64,000 nt of DNA, from assembly GCF_037023745.1 (NCBI RefSeq), contig NZ_CP146101.1:3898001-3962000 (forward strand), written 5' to 3'. Origin of the DNA: Streptomyces sp. SCSIO 30461. Lineage in GTDB: Bacteria; Actinomycetota; Actinomycetes; Streptomycetales; Streptomycetaceae. Positions 47,709 to 56,459 of this stretch are shown piece by piece. A program made the position numbers and the translations under genes. How positions within the stretch are numbered: the first letter of the stretch is position 1; each line of letters opens with the position of its first letter. The notes below the pieces were generated by a model. That model saw only the letters and a list, made by a program, of their open reading frames with translations. It was not told where the DNA came from and did not search any database.

Positions 47709-48152
47709 ACTGTCGGCCTGTCACACACCCTCCTGTAGACGGGGACAGGAATGCTGCCGAGTCAGGGCGTGTGACGAACCGCTTGCCTCACCGGTGACAA
47801 CCAGGCTGCTTCGTCCGGTCGAAACCGCAGGTCAACGGAGGCCGATGATGACAACTATCGTGCTTCGGCTCATGTGATCCGGCTACCCGCACAACTCGGT
47901 GTGATTGAGCGTTCCAGCTGGCCAGTTGAGCGCATCCGTCGGAGCCGCCCGCCCCGGTGACCGGATGGTGTCCCGCCGAGTGGTGTAACAGCGGTCTCCG
48001 CATAGCCCCTGGTCAAGGCGCGGATCGGGGCGGCCGATGGCCCACCCCCTTCGGACGGCATGTCAGCAATAGGGGCAGCGAGCGTCCGCCGCGTTCTTGG
48101 TCGCGATGTAGCCCGAGGTCAGCCGGATGAGGTGCGCGGCAGCTGACATCAA
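47709..48152. other. Intergenic stretch with a truncated gene end
   Basis: Mostly featureless. On the minus strand, 48063-48145 reads AAHLIRLTSGYIATKNAADARCPYC then TGA, a plausible protein end cut off by the IS701-like element at about 48153. No family recognised. Confidence 0.4.
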
Positions 48153-49745
48153 AACTGAGCTTGATGTTTAACCTCGCAGGTCACCCGACCTGCTGATCTG
48201 CGGTTTTTCAGGGGACAGCGGAGACGGCCGTTCTCCACGCTTCGAGATGTCGAGTAACGAAGCACGAGAGAACGGCCGCTGCCCATGAGTGTCCCCGTCG
48301 ACGCGCCCGCAGGTGACGCGTTGGGTATCTTGTCCTGCTTTCGGGTTGAGTTCTACGACTGCCTCTACTCTCGCGCGGACGCGCTCTTCGACCTGACGGA
48401 CGCCGTGCTGTGTGTGGACGGTCCGGTGGTCTCGCTGCCCGAACTCACGCTGCTCGCCGAGCATCCGCGCGGGCACGGCGCGATGTACGGCGCGTTGAAC
48501 AACGGCTGGCTGGAGCCGACCCGGCTGCGTCGGCTGCTGGCCTCCACCCCGCTGCCGAGGGCCGCCGACGGACGGATCGTCCTCGCGGTCGATGTGAGCA
48601 ACTGGCTGCGCCCGGACGCCCCCACCAGCCCGGACCTGCTGTTCTGCCACGTCTACGGACGTGGCCGCAGCTCGGACCAGATGATCCCGGGCTGGCCGTA
48701 CTCGATCGTCGCCGCCCTGGAGACAGGACGGACCTCCTGGACGGCGGTGCTGGACGCGGTCCGGCTGGGCCCGGCCGACGACGCCATCGCCGTGACCGCC
48801 GCCCAGCTCCGGGAAGTCCTCGTGCGCCTCGTACAGGCCGGGCACTGGCAGCCCTGGATGCCGGACGTCCTGATCGTGACGGACGCGGGCTACGACGTCT
48901 GCCGCCTCGCCCACCTCCTGTCCGACCTGCCCGTCGAGCTCGTCGGCCGGCTGCGCTCGGACCGGGTCATGCTCCGCGACGCCGGCCCCCGCCGCTCCGG
49001 GCCGCGCGGCGGGCAGCCGCGCAAACACGGCGGCGTCCTTACCTTCGCCAAGCCGGACTCCTGGCACAGCCCCGACGCCACCACAACAAGCGACACCACG
49101 CGCTACGGCAGGGCCGAGGCCCTGGCCTGGGACCGGATGCACCCCCGGCTGCAGGCCCGCGGCCCCTGGCTCGACCACGAGGGTGAACTCCCTTTGATCC
49201 ACGGCACGTTGATCCGCCTGAAGGTCGACCACCTACCGGGCGACCACGATCCGAAGCCGGTCTGGCTGTGGTCCTCGCGCACCGGCATGACCAGCACAGA
49301 CATCGATGTGCGCTGGCAAGCGTTCTTGCGCAGGTTCGATCTTGAACACACCTTCAGGTTCTGGAAACAGACCCTGGGCTGGACCACGCCGAAGGTCCGC
49401 GACCCGGCCGTCGCCGACCTATGGACGTGGCTGATCATCACCGTTCACACCCAGCTCCGTCTCGCCCGCCCCCTCGCCGAGGACCTCCGCCGCCCCTGGG
49501 AAAGACCACGCCCGGCACACCGACTCACCCCCGCCCGGGTCCGCCGGGGGTTCAGGCACATCCGCGCGACCACCGCCCGTCCCGCAGCCGTGCCGAAACC
49601 CTCAAGACCCGGACCAGGACGACCTCTTGGCTCAAGAAACCGCAGACCGGCTACTCGCTACGAGCCCGGGAAGACCGTGAAGCGCCTCGAAACTCGAACA
49701 GAACATCTCCGCTCAAAACGGGAGCAATGTTAAATATCAAGCTGA
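48153..49745 (+). mobile_element. IS701-like element with right end invaded by IS5
   Basis: Left end at about 48153 (CTGAGCTTGATGTTTAAC) and, inverted at the right, GTTAAATATCAAGCTGA near 49729-49745. The right terminal repeat runs directly into the IS5 element at 49746, and the bases after that IS (51417 on) may hold the outermost end. Confidence 0.75.
48285..49733 (+). CDS. IS701-like (NF041680-type) transposase
   Basis: 482 residues from ATG 48285. DDE-type: VLAVDVSNWLRPDAPTS (first Asp), LIVTDAGYDVCRLAHLLSDLP (second Asp) and RFDLEHTFRFWKQTLGWTTPKVRDP (Glu), followed by a basic C-terminus. The layout matches a large Streptomyces transposase group; it appears intact. Confidence 0.85.
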   Translation: MSVPVDAPAGDALGILSCFRVEFYDCLYSRADALFDLTDAVLCVDGPVVSLPELTLLAEHPRGHGAMYGALNNGWLEPTRLRRLLASTPLPRAADGRIVLAVDVSNWLRPDAPTSPDLLFCHVYGRGRSSDQMIPGWPYSIVAALETGRTSWTAVLDAVRLGPADDAIAVTAAQLREVLVRLVQAGHWQPWMPDVLIVTDAGYDVCRLAHLLSDLPVELVGRLRSDRVMLRDAGPRRSGPRGGQPRKHGGVLTFAKPDSWHSPDATTTSDTTRYGRAEALAWDRMHPRLQARGPWLDHEGELPLIHGTLIRLKVDHLPGDHDPKPVWLWSSRTGMTSTDIDVRWQAFLRRFDLEHTFRFWKQTLGWTTPKVRDPAVADLWTWLIITVHTQLRLARPLAEDLRRPWERPRPAHRLTPARVRRGFRHIRATTARPAAVPKPSRPGPGRPLGSRNRRPATRYEPGKTVKRLETRTEHLRSKREQC

Positions 49746-49890
49746 GAAGCCGTTGTCGTACCGATCATGGTGGACGTCGGTTCGACGGGGACGCCTCGGT
49801 CGGGTGATCTGTGGCGGGTGTGCGCATGAAGGCAGGGCCTCCTGTGCAGCTCCGGGTTGTTGAAGACGCCGAGCTGCCCAGGAGGCCCTT

Positions 49891-50799
49891 GTGTCGCAGT
49901 CTTGCGTTTCCGTGTCCGTGTCGTCCAACTCGGCTGCCCGGTCGTGTGACTGCCTCGCGCACCGGTTCGGGAACGCGGGGGACCATGCGGACCGCGAGCC
50001 CAGGTATCCGTCGGACATGTCGGACGCGGAGTGGGCGGTGGTCCGCGACGCGCTGCCGGTCCCGGCGTGGCTGGAGGGCCGTGGCGGTCAGCCGGAGGGC
50101 TACTGCCACCGGCAGATGCTGGACGCGGTGCGCTACACGGTCGACAACGGCATCAAGTGGCGCTCCATGCCGGTCGACTTCCCCGCGTGGGACCGCGTGT
50201 ACGCCTTCGCGCGCCGGTGGGGCGCGACCGGGCTACTGGCCGAGCTGCACGACCGGCTCCGAGGCCGGGTCCGTGAGGACGCCGGCCGCGATCCGGAGCC
50301 GACCGCGGGGATCATCGACTCGCAGTCGGTGCGGGCCGCCGCCACCGCGCCCGCGTCCTCGCGCGGATACGACGCGGGGAAGAAGGTGGCAGGGCGCAAG
50401 CGGCACATCGTGGTCGACTGCCTTGGCCTGCTCCTCGCGGTGATGGTCACCACCGCCGGCGTCCAGGACCGGCACGCGGCCGTGCCACTGCTGCGGCGCC
50501 TGCACGACCGCTACAAGAAGATCAGCCTGGTGTGGGCCGACGGCGGCTACGCGGGAGCCCTGATCTGGTGGGCGAAGCAGAAACTCCAGCTCACCGTGCA
50601 GGTCGTCAAGCGGTCCGACGACGTCAAGGGGTTCGTGGTGCTGCCGCGCCGCTGGATGGTGGAGCGGACGCTGAGCTGGTTGTTCCGCTCGCGACGACTG
50701 GTGCGCGACTACGAGACGCTGCCCGTGGTGCACGAGCAGATGGTGCTGTGGTCGATGACCATGCTCATGAGCCGGCGCCTCGCCCGCCGGGGAACGTGA
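49891..50799 (+). CDS. IS5-family transposase
   Basis: 302 residues from GTG 49891 with AGGAGG six bases upstream. The DUF4096 domain (MSDAEWAVVRDALPVPAW … VDNGIKWRSMPVDFPAWDRVY) is followed by the DDE core: AGIIDSQSVRAA, LVWADGGYAGALIWWAK and RRWMVERTLSWLFRSRRLVRDYE. Intact. Confidence 0.93.
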   Translation: MSQSCVSVSVSSNSAARSCDCLAHRFGNAGDHADREPRYPSDMSDAEWAVVRDALPVPAWLEGRGGQPEGYCHRQMLDAVRYTVDNGIKWRSMPVDFPAWDRVYAFARRWGATGLLAELHDRLRGRVREDAGRDPEPTAGIIDSQSVRAAATAPASSRGYDAGKKVAGRKRHIVVDCLGLLLAVMVTTAGVQDRHAAVPLLRRLHDRYKKISLVWADGGYAGALIWWAKQKLQLTVQVVKRSDDVKGFVVLPRRWMVERTLSWLFRSRRLVRDYETLPVVHEQMVLWSMTMLMSRRLARRGT

Positions 50800-51301
50800 A
50801 CCGGCCCGGCACCGGCTCGGTCAGCCATCCCCGCGTCACCAGCCGCTTCGCCCGGTGCCGCACTGCCTCGACACGCGCCGGTGTCGGCTCCAGACCGAGT
50901 CCCGCCGCGATCTCCTGACAGCCCGTCGCCGAACCGCCGTCCGGTCCGACCTGCTCGGTGACCACCCGCATGATCTCCCGGTATCCCTCCGGCAGGGTCT
51001 GCGGATCCGATCCCGGCTGCCGCACCGGCACCACCCGACCCCCGACCGAGGCCGCCACGGCGGGTCCTGGCTCCTGCTCCTGCACGTCATCTGGGGCCTC
51101 CACGACAGCCGGCTCCCGCGGGGCTGTCGGCGTCGCGGAGAGCACCTCGCCGACCCGCTGCCGCGCGATCACCCACTCCTGCCAGCCCGTCTCCGCCTCC
51201 GCGAGCAGAGCCAGGACCCGGTCGGCCTCTGCCCGCAGCACCTCCACCCGCTCCCGAGCAGCCAGCTCCCGCTCTTCCAGCAGACCTACGACCGACGCCA
51301 T
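50765..51301 (-). CDS. IS-borne passenger protein, coiled-coil plus winged-helix-like
   Basis: 178 residues from ATG 51301 with GGAGG six bases upstream. The N-terminal coiled coil (LLEERELAARERVEVLRAEADRVLALLAEAE) is followed by a Pro/Glu-rich linker and a C-terminal helical domain (EGYREIMRVVTEQVGPDGGSATGCQEIAAGLGLEPTPARVEAVRHRAKRLVTRGWLTEPVPGRFT) resembling a winged helix. It ends 35 bases inside the transposase 3' end, tail to tail, and lies wholly within the element. Related ORFs accompany Streptomyces transposases; the role, perhaps regulatory, is unknown. Confidence 0.8.
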   Translation of the reverse strand: MASVVGLLEERELAARERVEVLRAEADRVLALLAEAETGWQEWVIARQRVGEVLSATPTAPREPAVVEAPDDVQEQEPGPAVAASVGGRVVPVRQPGSDPQTLPEGYREIMRVVTEQVGPDGGSATGCQEIAAGLGLEPTPARVEAVRHRAKRLVTRGWLTEPVPGRFTFPGGRGAGS

Positions 51302-51681
51302 CCAGCACCTCCACCGACGAGACAACCCGACGGTTCGAGACTGCCTCACCGAAGGCGACACCATGCCTGAACTGCGGAAACTCATCGTTCACGTTCAGTA
51401 CGACAACGGCTTCTGACTGCCCATCAGGCATAGGGTGATCGCGGACGGGCCGATTGTGGCCGCAACCTGCGCTTTGGCGACTTACTCGAGCGGGACCTCG
51501 ACGGCCTCGCGCCCACAGCAGAGCCGTACCGTGGGTGTGCGGGTCTGCTGTGGGCGCTCCACGCTACGTCCTACGCCGTCACCGGCCCCCACCGGCTCAT
51601 CCCCAGCTCCCACCCGTAGGTGCGGCCTCCGGCTTCCCGCCCCGCCGGACCGCAAGGCCCGGGAGACTGGATGACGTGTGG

Positions 51682-51918
51682 ATGGGGCTGGAGATGAAGG
51701 ACGCCAAGGCTGCGCTGGAGGGCGTGATGCCGTGGCTCGCGCCGACGGGGAAGCTGACCACTCCGCCACCCCAGGCAGAGAAGGCGTACCCGGCCGCGCC
51801 CTGCAATCCCCCGGTAGAGCGCGGCCGCGCCGCCCTCCCGGTCCTCCCCACGGGAGGCCAGGCGCGCGCCCGGAAGGGCCTCGCGCTGTCAGTGCCGGTT
51901 GGCAGACTGGCCGGATGA
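51682..51918 (+). CDS. Small hypothetical protein, coupled
   Basis: 78 residues (MGLEMKDAKAALEGVMPWLAPTG…), its TGA overlapping the next ATG. Pro- and Ala-rich without a recognised family. The overlap is the main support. Bases 51417-51675 hold no supported gene. Confidence 0.35.
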   Translation: MGLEMKDAKAALEGVMPWLAPTGKLTTPPPQAEKAYPAAPCNPPVERGRAALPVLPTGGQARARKGLALSVPVGRLAG

Positions 51919-52211
51919 ACGGCGATGAGCAGCTGCTGAGCGGCCGTGTCTACGGCCGCGACCACGAGGACCCCAACCCGGGCCCCCTGCCGCACCGGAC
52001 CTACGCCGAACTGGTCGACGGCCCGCTGGACGGCCTGCTGCTGGACATCCACGGCTGGCGCACCGAGGAAGTCGACGACGGCGTCGCTCTGATGACTGAG
52101 CTCTCCCGGTGGCCCGGCGGCCGTGCCCTGTACGACCTGCGTCCCGGCGAGCCCCGCGCGCCCGGCCCGGGAGTGAGCTGCCGCTTCTACTACTCTGGTG
52201 ACACACCCTGA
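51915..52211 (+). CDS. Small hypothetical protein
   Basis: 98 residues (MNGDEQLLSGRVYGRDHEDPNPGPLPHRTY…) with a mixed alpha/beta look and a strongly biased third-codon GC typical of real Streptomyces genes. No family recognised. Coupled by ATGA to the ORF upstream. Confidence 0.55.
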   Translation: MNGDEQLLSGRVYGRDHEDPNPGPLPHRTYAELVDGPLDGLLLDIHGWRTEEVDDGVALMTELSRWPGGRALYDLRPGEPRAPGPGVSCRFYYSGDTP

Positions 52212-52392
52212 CCGTCGGCACCACGGTGCTCGGTCAGATGGGCGGCGGTGTTCTCGACCCGTAGCAGCGTCCACTCGACACCGGCCCGGCAACCCGTCCG
52301 GTCCAACTTCTTCGTTCCCACGGGGGAGCGGGTAGGCCATTCGTGTTGCGCAGCCCCCGGAATTGTCGGAGGCGCGCTCTACGTTCCGGGCC

Positions 52393-53325
52393 ATGACGGA
52401 TTGGATCGAGCCCTGTGCTCGTGAAACAGAACTGGCGTACTCCTCTGAGCAGGTGGAACTCGGCCGGAAGCTCGTAGCGCGTGATGATCTCCTGACGAGC
52501 GAGAAGCAACGGACGCGTCTGGAGATCGGAGACCTCCTGCTCGACGTCGCGCCGATGGGCAACGAGGAGCCCTCCAACGGCTCCCGCGAGCTGATCAGGG
52601 CGTTCGCTGCGGACATCGGTATGACCGCCGAGATGGCCCGTGAGTACCGGGGCGTGGCCGCAGGATGTGACAGCGCGCTCAGGCAGGTGCTGGCCGAGTC
52701 CGACGTCACGGTCTCCTACTCAGTCGTCCGCGAGGCCGCTTTGGGGTTCTCCCTGCCGAAGGAGACCCGGGAGGCCGAGAACGCGCTTGGGAGGGAGGGG
52801 CGCGCGCGACGGCGCCAGGACCGCTGGGAGATCCTGCTGCGGATGCTCCAGGAGCCTGGCCGCCGCCGTGTGACGGCGCAGGAGTTCCGCGCAGCGATCG
52901 GCGCGCGGCCGATTCCGAACTCGGCCTCCGCGATGACCGCCGAGAAGATCGTGGAACAGCTCGACCGCCCCGACGTCAGGTCGGCGGTGATGGCGAGCGT
53001 GATGGAACCGGCGTTCCTCGTAGAGGCCTTCGCGGCCGATCCGATGGCGGAGCTGAAGATCCGCGACAGTCTCGCCCAGGTGGCCCAGGTGACCGGCAAC
53101 AGGGAGAGCGCTTCTGCCCCCGAGGAGACCGACGAGCGGCTGGTCCTGCAGTTCCGGCGCCGGGTGAACCTGCTGTACGGCCTGGTCGAGATGCACCCCG
53201 AGCAGATCATCAACATCGCCGACGAGGACATGCTCAACGACCTGGAGAAGGCCTGTGAGGGCGTCGTGCACTGGGCGCAGCGGCTGCACTCGGCCCGGAC
53301 GTCCGGACAGGCAGGTGTGCGGTGA
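52393..53325 (+). CDS. DUF6192-like protein, first gene of a three-gene cassette
   Basis: 310 residues from ATG 52393 (TTG 52363 is in frame upstream). The N-terminal half matches the layout of Streptomyces DUF6192 proteins: VELGRKLVARDDL, FEIGD-like LEIGDLLLDVAPM, then an HTH-like region (FAADIGMTAEMAREYRGVAAG) and a winged segment. The C-terminal half is helical (VEMHPEQIINIADEDMLNDLEKACEGVVHWAQRLHSA). Probably DNA-binding, perhaps a target-recognition or regulatory subunit. The stop overlaps the next GTG by four bases. Confidence 0.7.
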   Translation: MTDWIEPCARETELAYSSEQVELGRKLVARDDLLTSEKQRTRLEIGDLLLDVAPMGNEEPSNGSRELIRAFAADIGMTAEMAREYRGVAAGCDSALRQVLAESDVTVSYSVVREAALGFSLPKETREAENALGREGRARRRQDRWEILLRMLQEPGRRRVTAQEFRAAIGARPIPNSASAMTAEKIVEQLDRPDVRSAVMASVMEPAFLVEAFAADPMAELKIRDSLAQVAQVTGNRESASAPEETDERLVLQFRRRVNLLYGLVEMHPEQIINIADEDMLNDLEKACEGVVHWAQRLHSARTSGQAGVR

Positions 53326-54026
53326 CCGCCTCGCGCCTCAACTCACTGTCGGTTGTGACCCGTCAGTGGATCACGGACAACTACGGCTCGCTGTTCGCGC
53401 AGCACAGTGACAAGAACCGGCGGACCGGCGAGTTCATGGACCTCATGCTCGACGCGGTCCAGGCTGGCGAGCTGCCCGCGATCGAGTACTTCAAAGTCGT
53501 CTTCGGCCCCGTCCTCGGAGCGCTGGACCATGACCTGATGGTCCGCTTCGCGCACAGCGGCCCCGATACACCCCCTGCCGGGGGAGGCGGCACGGCCGGC
53601 GGCACGAAGGAACCCGGCGGGACGACGCCGCCGATTCCGGGACTCTGCGGCGGCGGAACGGTGCCCGGCCGCGCCGGCGGCTGCGGCACCGGGACCGACG
53701 GGGAGGCCAGCATCCCCGGGCAGCGCTCGTTCCTGCCCGCCGACCTGGTACACGCCCGCATCGTGGAGGTGACCAAGCAACTCCTCGCCATCAAGTCCAA
53801 CCAGAAGCACCTGCGCCAGCAGGAGAAGGACAGCCGGGAGTTCCGCAAGATCCTCGCAGGCCAGTACAAGGAACTGGAGAACCAGCTCCACGCTCTCCAG
53901 CGCGCTCACGAGCGCATCAAGGAGAACCCCAAGATCGGGCTGGACGCACTGGCCGCGATGGGTATCGGCGCCGCGGAACTGGGCATGAGCGAGGCCGACC
54001 TGGAGACCCTGGCGGGAGCGGTATGA
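53322..54026 (+). CDS. Coiled-coil protein with Gly-rich linker, second gene of the cassette
   Basis: 234 residues from GTG 53322. A helical N-terminal domain (about 1-80) with LSVVTRQWITDNYGSLFAQHSDKN is joined by about 50 residues rich in Gly, Thr and Pro to a coiled coil (about 140-205: ARIVEVTKQLLAIKSNQKHL … YKELENQLHALQRAHERIK) and a short helical tail. No known family. The start and stop both overlap neighbours by four bases, so the three proteins are probably made in fixed ratio and may form a complex. Confidence 0.75.
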   Translation: MTASRLNSLSVVTRQWITDNYGSLFAQHSDKNRRTGEFMDLMLDAVQAGELPAIEYFKVVFGPVLGALDHDLMVRFAHSGPDTPPAGGGGTAGGTKEPGGTTPPIPGLCGGGTVPGRAGGCGTGTDGEASIPGQRSFLPADLVHARIVEVTKQLLAIKSNQKHLRQQEKDSREFRKILAGQYKELENQLHALQRAHERIKENPKIGLDALAAMGIGAAELGMSEADLETLAGAV

Positions 54027-54559
54027 ACCTCCCCCTCATCTACTCCTCGACCCAGTGGCACGACTACTGGAAGCTCATGGTGCCGGCGTCCCAGCGCGAA
54101 CAGCGGCGCGGAAACCACATCGCCGACCTGATCGCGGCCGACGGATGCGTGGTGGAGATCCAGCACGCGAGCATGTCCCCGACGAAGATCATGGGGCGCG
54201 AACTGGACCACGGCCACATGGTGTGGATCTGGGACGGCCGCTCCGCCTACGCATCTGGCGCCCTCCTGCTGACCGCCTTCGCCGACGGCATCGTGAGCTT
54301 CCGGTGGAAGAACCAGCGCCGCAACCTCCGCACGTGCCGACGCCCGTACTTCCTGGATCTCTGGACGCTGGGGGAATCCGGGGAACGGGTGCTGCTGAGG
54401 GTCGACATCCTCAACGAGGACGGAACGGGCTCCGGGCAGCTGGTCACCCACGACATCATGCGCCTGTGGATCGTCTCCGGCCTCCCCCGTCGTCCCCTCG
54501 CTGAGCTCCCCGTGGGCTCTGGCATCCCGTCGGTGAAGTTCGCCGCGGCAGTCGCGTAG
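54023..54559 (+). CDS. CoiA-like PD-(D/E)XK nuclease, third gene of the cassette
   Basis: 178 residues from ATG 54023. REQRRGNHIADLIAADGCVVEIQHASMSPTKIMGRE carries a D-(x)n-ExQ arrangement (ADL … VEIQHA), the active-site pattern of CoiA-like nuclease domains of the PD-(D/E)XK superfamily, with a following Arg/Glu as in that family. The N-terminal STQWHDYWK and later MVWIWDGRS strands fit the fold. Likely a DNA nuclease subunit acting with the two upstream proteins. Confidence 0.72.
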   Translation: MNLPLIYSSTQWHDYWKLMVPASQREQRRGNHIADLIAADGCVVEIQHASMSPTKIMGRELDHGHMVWIWDGRSAYASGALLLTAFADGIVSFRWKNQRRNLRTCRRPYFLDLWTLGESGERVLLRVDILNEDGTGSGQLVTHDIMRLWIVSGLPRRPLAELPVGSGIPSVKFAAAVA

Positions 54560-54896
54560 CACGACCGCCCACCTGCTCAGCGACGTCGAGCCTGGCGAGA
54601 TCTCGGACACCAGCAACAGGACACGGGCCTCGCCGCCTGCAACGACTCCCTCCTGAGCCGCCCCGCACGTGCTCCCGCACGGTGGGGCGGCTTCGTGGGC
54701 AGCACAGGCCGGCGGGCAGAAACCGGCCGTGACTGTCGGAGGCGGGATTCATACTGGCTGATTAGCCACATCGCGCGGTCGCACCTGTCCCGTCTGGCAC
54801 AGGCCCCCACGCTGCGCGGATCACACAAGGGCAACGTGGCCCTTGGAGGGGAGTGCCATGCTGGTGACGTCCGTGGAGGGGCCTTGACCCCGCGGA
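54560..54896. other. Intergenic region after the cassette
   Basis: Contains the terminator hairpin; otherwise no gene is supported up to the IS3 element. Confidence 0.5.
54656..54692 (+). terminator. Hairpin terminator after the nuclease cassette
   Basis: AGCCGCCCC and its perfect inverted copy GGGGCGGCT enclose a loop that itself can pair (GCACGTGC/GCAC). It lies about 100 bases after the nuclease stop. No T-tract, typical for high-GC actinomycetes. Confidence 0.65.
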
Positions 54897-54916
54897 GTGG
54901 ACACCTGTTCGTGTTG

Positions 54917-55807
54917 TTATGCAGCGAGTGTCAGGGTAGCTGACTGCTGTTCGTAGACGTTCGGTGCCTTTTGTTCGTTCGCCGAGTGCCGTCGCCGGGT
55001 GTTGTAGCGGGTGGTCCAGCGGAAGACCGTCAGGCGGCAGTCGTGGGCTCCGTCGAAGCGGCGGGCGCCACGGAGCGTCTCGCGTTTGAGGGCGGCGTTG
55101 AACGACTCGGCGAGTGCGTTGTCCGCGCTCGTACCGATCGCGCCCATGGACTGCCGCACTCCCAACTCTGTGCAGAAATGGGCGAATTCGCGGGACGTGT
55201 ACTGGGCTCCGTGATCGCTGTGGAAGACGGCGCCGGCCAGGCTGCCGCGGGTCGCTTCGGCGGCCCGGAGTGCGTCGGTGACGAGCGAGGTGCGCATGTG
55301 GTCGGCGAGCGACCAGCCCACCAGGCGGCGTGAGAAGCAGTCGATCACCGTCGCCAGATACAGGAACTCGCCGTCGCCCACCGGCAGGTAGGTGATGTCC
55401 CCGACGTACTTGGTGTTCGGCGCACTCGCGGTGAAGTCACGCCCCAGCAGGTCCGGCACTCGGGTGGCGGACGGCTCGGGCACCGTGGTGACCTGCCGCT
55501 TGCGCAGCCGCAGCCCGGCGATGCCGAACTTCCGCATGACCCGTCCGACGCGCTTGTGGTTCACCGGCTCGCCTTCGTCTCGGAGCTCGGCGGTGATGCG
55601 GGGGCGGCCGTAGGTGCCGTCCCATTCGGTGTGCACGGCCCTGATCCGCATCGCGAGCGCGGTATCGGCCCGCTCACGCGCGGCACGGGCCTGGCGGCCC
55701 GCCCGCCACTTGTAGAAGCTGGAGCGGGCGACCTCCAGCACGTGACACAACCGCTTCACGCTCCAGGCGCGGTGGTGGTCCTCGATGAACTGGAAGCGGC
55801 TGGTCAC
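54917..55807 (-). CDS. IS3-family transposase OrfB
   Basis: 296 residues from ATG 55807 (TSRFQFIEDHHRAWSVKRLCHVLEVARSSFYKW). HTH_21 then rve core with YVGDITYL, VFHSDHGAQYTS and NALAESFNAALKRETL as the DDE triad. The start overlaps the OrfA stop (ATGA). Intact. Confidence 0.93.
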   Translation of the reverse strand: MTSRFQFIEDHHRAWSVKRLCHVLEVARSSFYKWRAGRQARAARERADTALAMRIRAVHTEWDGTYGRPRITAELRDEGEPVNHKRVGRVMRKFGIAGLRLRKRQVTTVPEPSATRVPDLLGRDFTASAPNTKYVGDITYLPVGDGEFLYLATVIDCFSRRLVGWSLADHMRTSLVTDALRAAEATRGSLAGAVFHSDHGAQYTSREFAHFCTELGVRQSMGAIGTSADNALAESFNAALKRETLRGARRFDGAHDCRLTVFRWTTRYNTRRRHSANEQKAPNVYEQQSATLTLAA

Positions 55808-56148
55808 CAGGTCATCTCTTGTGCGAAAAACTTCGTCGCCTTGCGGAGAATGTCCCGTTCGGTGGCGAGTTTCTGCATCTCCTTGCGGGCTGCCGCCAGC
55901 TCCCGGCGCAGGGCCTCGTTCTCGGCCTGAAGCTCCTCGGCCGTCGGCGGGGAATCCACCGTGCTCTTCTCCGTGCTCGTCGTGCTGCCCCCGCCGCGGC
56001 GGGCCCGTTCGGCCCGCACCCAGTTACGCAGCGTCTCGCGGCTGATCCCCAGATCTTTGCCGATGCCCTCGAAGGTGTGGCTCGGGTCCGACAGGTACAG
56101 CGCGACAGCGTCCGCCTTGAACTCGGGCGAGTAGACCTTCATCACCAT
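55804..56148 (-). CDS. IS3-family transposase OrfA
   Basis: 114 residues from ATG 56148 with GGAGG eight bases upstream. HTH (FEGIGKDLGISRETLRNWV), a Ser/Thr-rich linker and a coiled coil (ELQAENEALRRELAAARKEMQKLATERDILRKA). Confidence 0.92.
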   Translation of the reverse strand: MVMKVYSPEFKADAVALYLSDPSHTFEGIGKDLGISRETLRNWVRAERARRGGGSTTSTEKSTVDSPPTAEELQAENEALRRELAAARKEMQKLATERDILRKATKFFAQEMTW

Positions 56149-56217
56149 AAAAGATGCCTCCTACCCGGCCCCTGGCGGGGCCGGGCTCAGAGGTGTCCAC
56201 CACTCGGGGACAGGTCC

Positions 56218-56437
56218 CACCCTCGCCGAGACCATCGAGCAGTGGTGGGACGGCATCGAGACCTACCTGACCACCGGCATCACCAACGCCGCCTCCGAAG
56301 GCAACAACCGCCTCATCAAGCTCGAAGCGCGTAACGCCTTCGGCTTCCGCAACCGCGCCAACCAGCGCCTACGCTCACGCTGTGCGACCACCCGCCGGAG
56401 CCGACGGCAGGCGCACCCCCACTAAATTCGAAGACCC
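56218..56437 (+). pseudogene. ISL3-family transposase C-terminal relic with its terminal repeat
   Basis: TLAETIEQWWDGIETYLTTGITNAASEGNNRLIKLEARNAFGFRNRANQRLRSRC is the ISL3 C-terminus including the Glu of the DDE triad; TAA at 56423. The terminus TTCGAAGACCC follows at 56427-56437. The 5' part was removed by the IS3 element at 56199. Confidence 0.85.
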
Positions 56438-56459
56438 GTTATGGAAGGGCACAGACCTG

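Larger units (their letters stand above)
49746..51413 (+). mobile_element. IS5-family element carrying a passenger gene
   Basis: 1668 bp bounded by inverted repeats GAAGCCGTTGTCGTAC (left) and its inverted copy GTACGACAACGGCTTC (right). Flanked by the 3-base duplication TGA (49743-49745 and 51414-51416), fitting the TNA targets of this IS5 group. Contains the transposase and, convergent to it, a second ORF, so it is about 600 bp longer than a plain IS5. Confidence 0.88.
54897..56199 (-). mobile_element. IS3-family element (complete)
   Basis: 1303 bp with ends TGGACACCT and, inverted, AGGTGTCCA. Two overlapping genes on the minus strand, both intact. Flanking bases do not show a clear target duplication; the right flank is an ISL3 relic. 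Confidence 0.85.
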
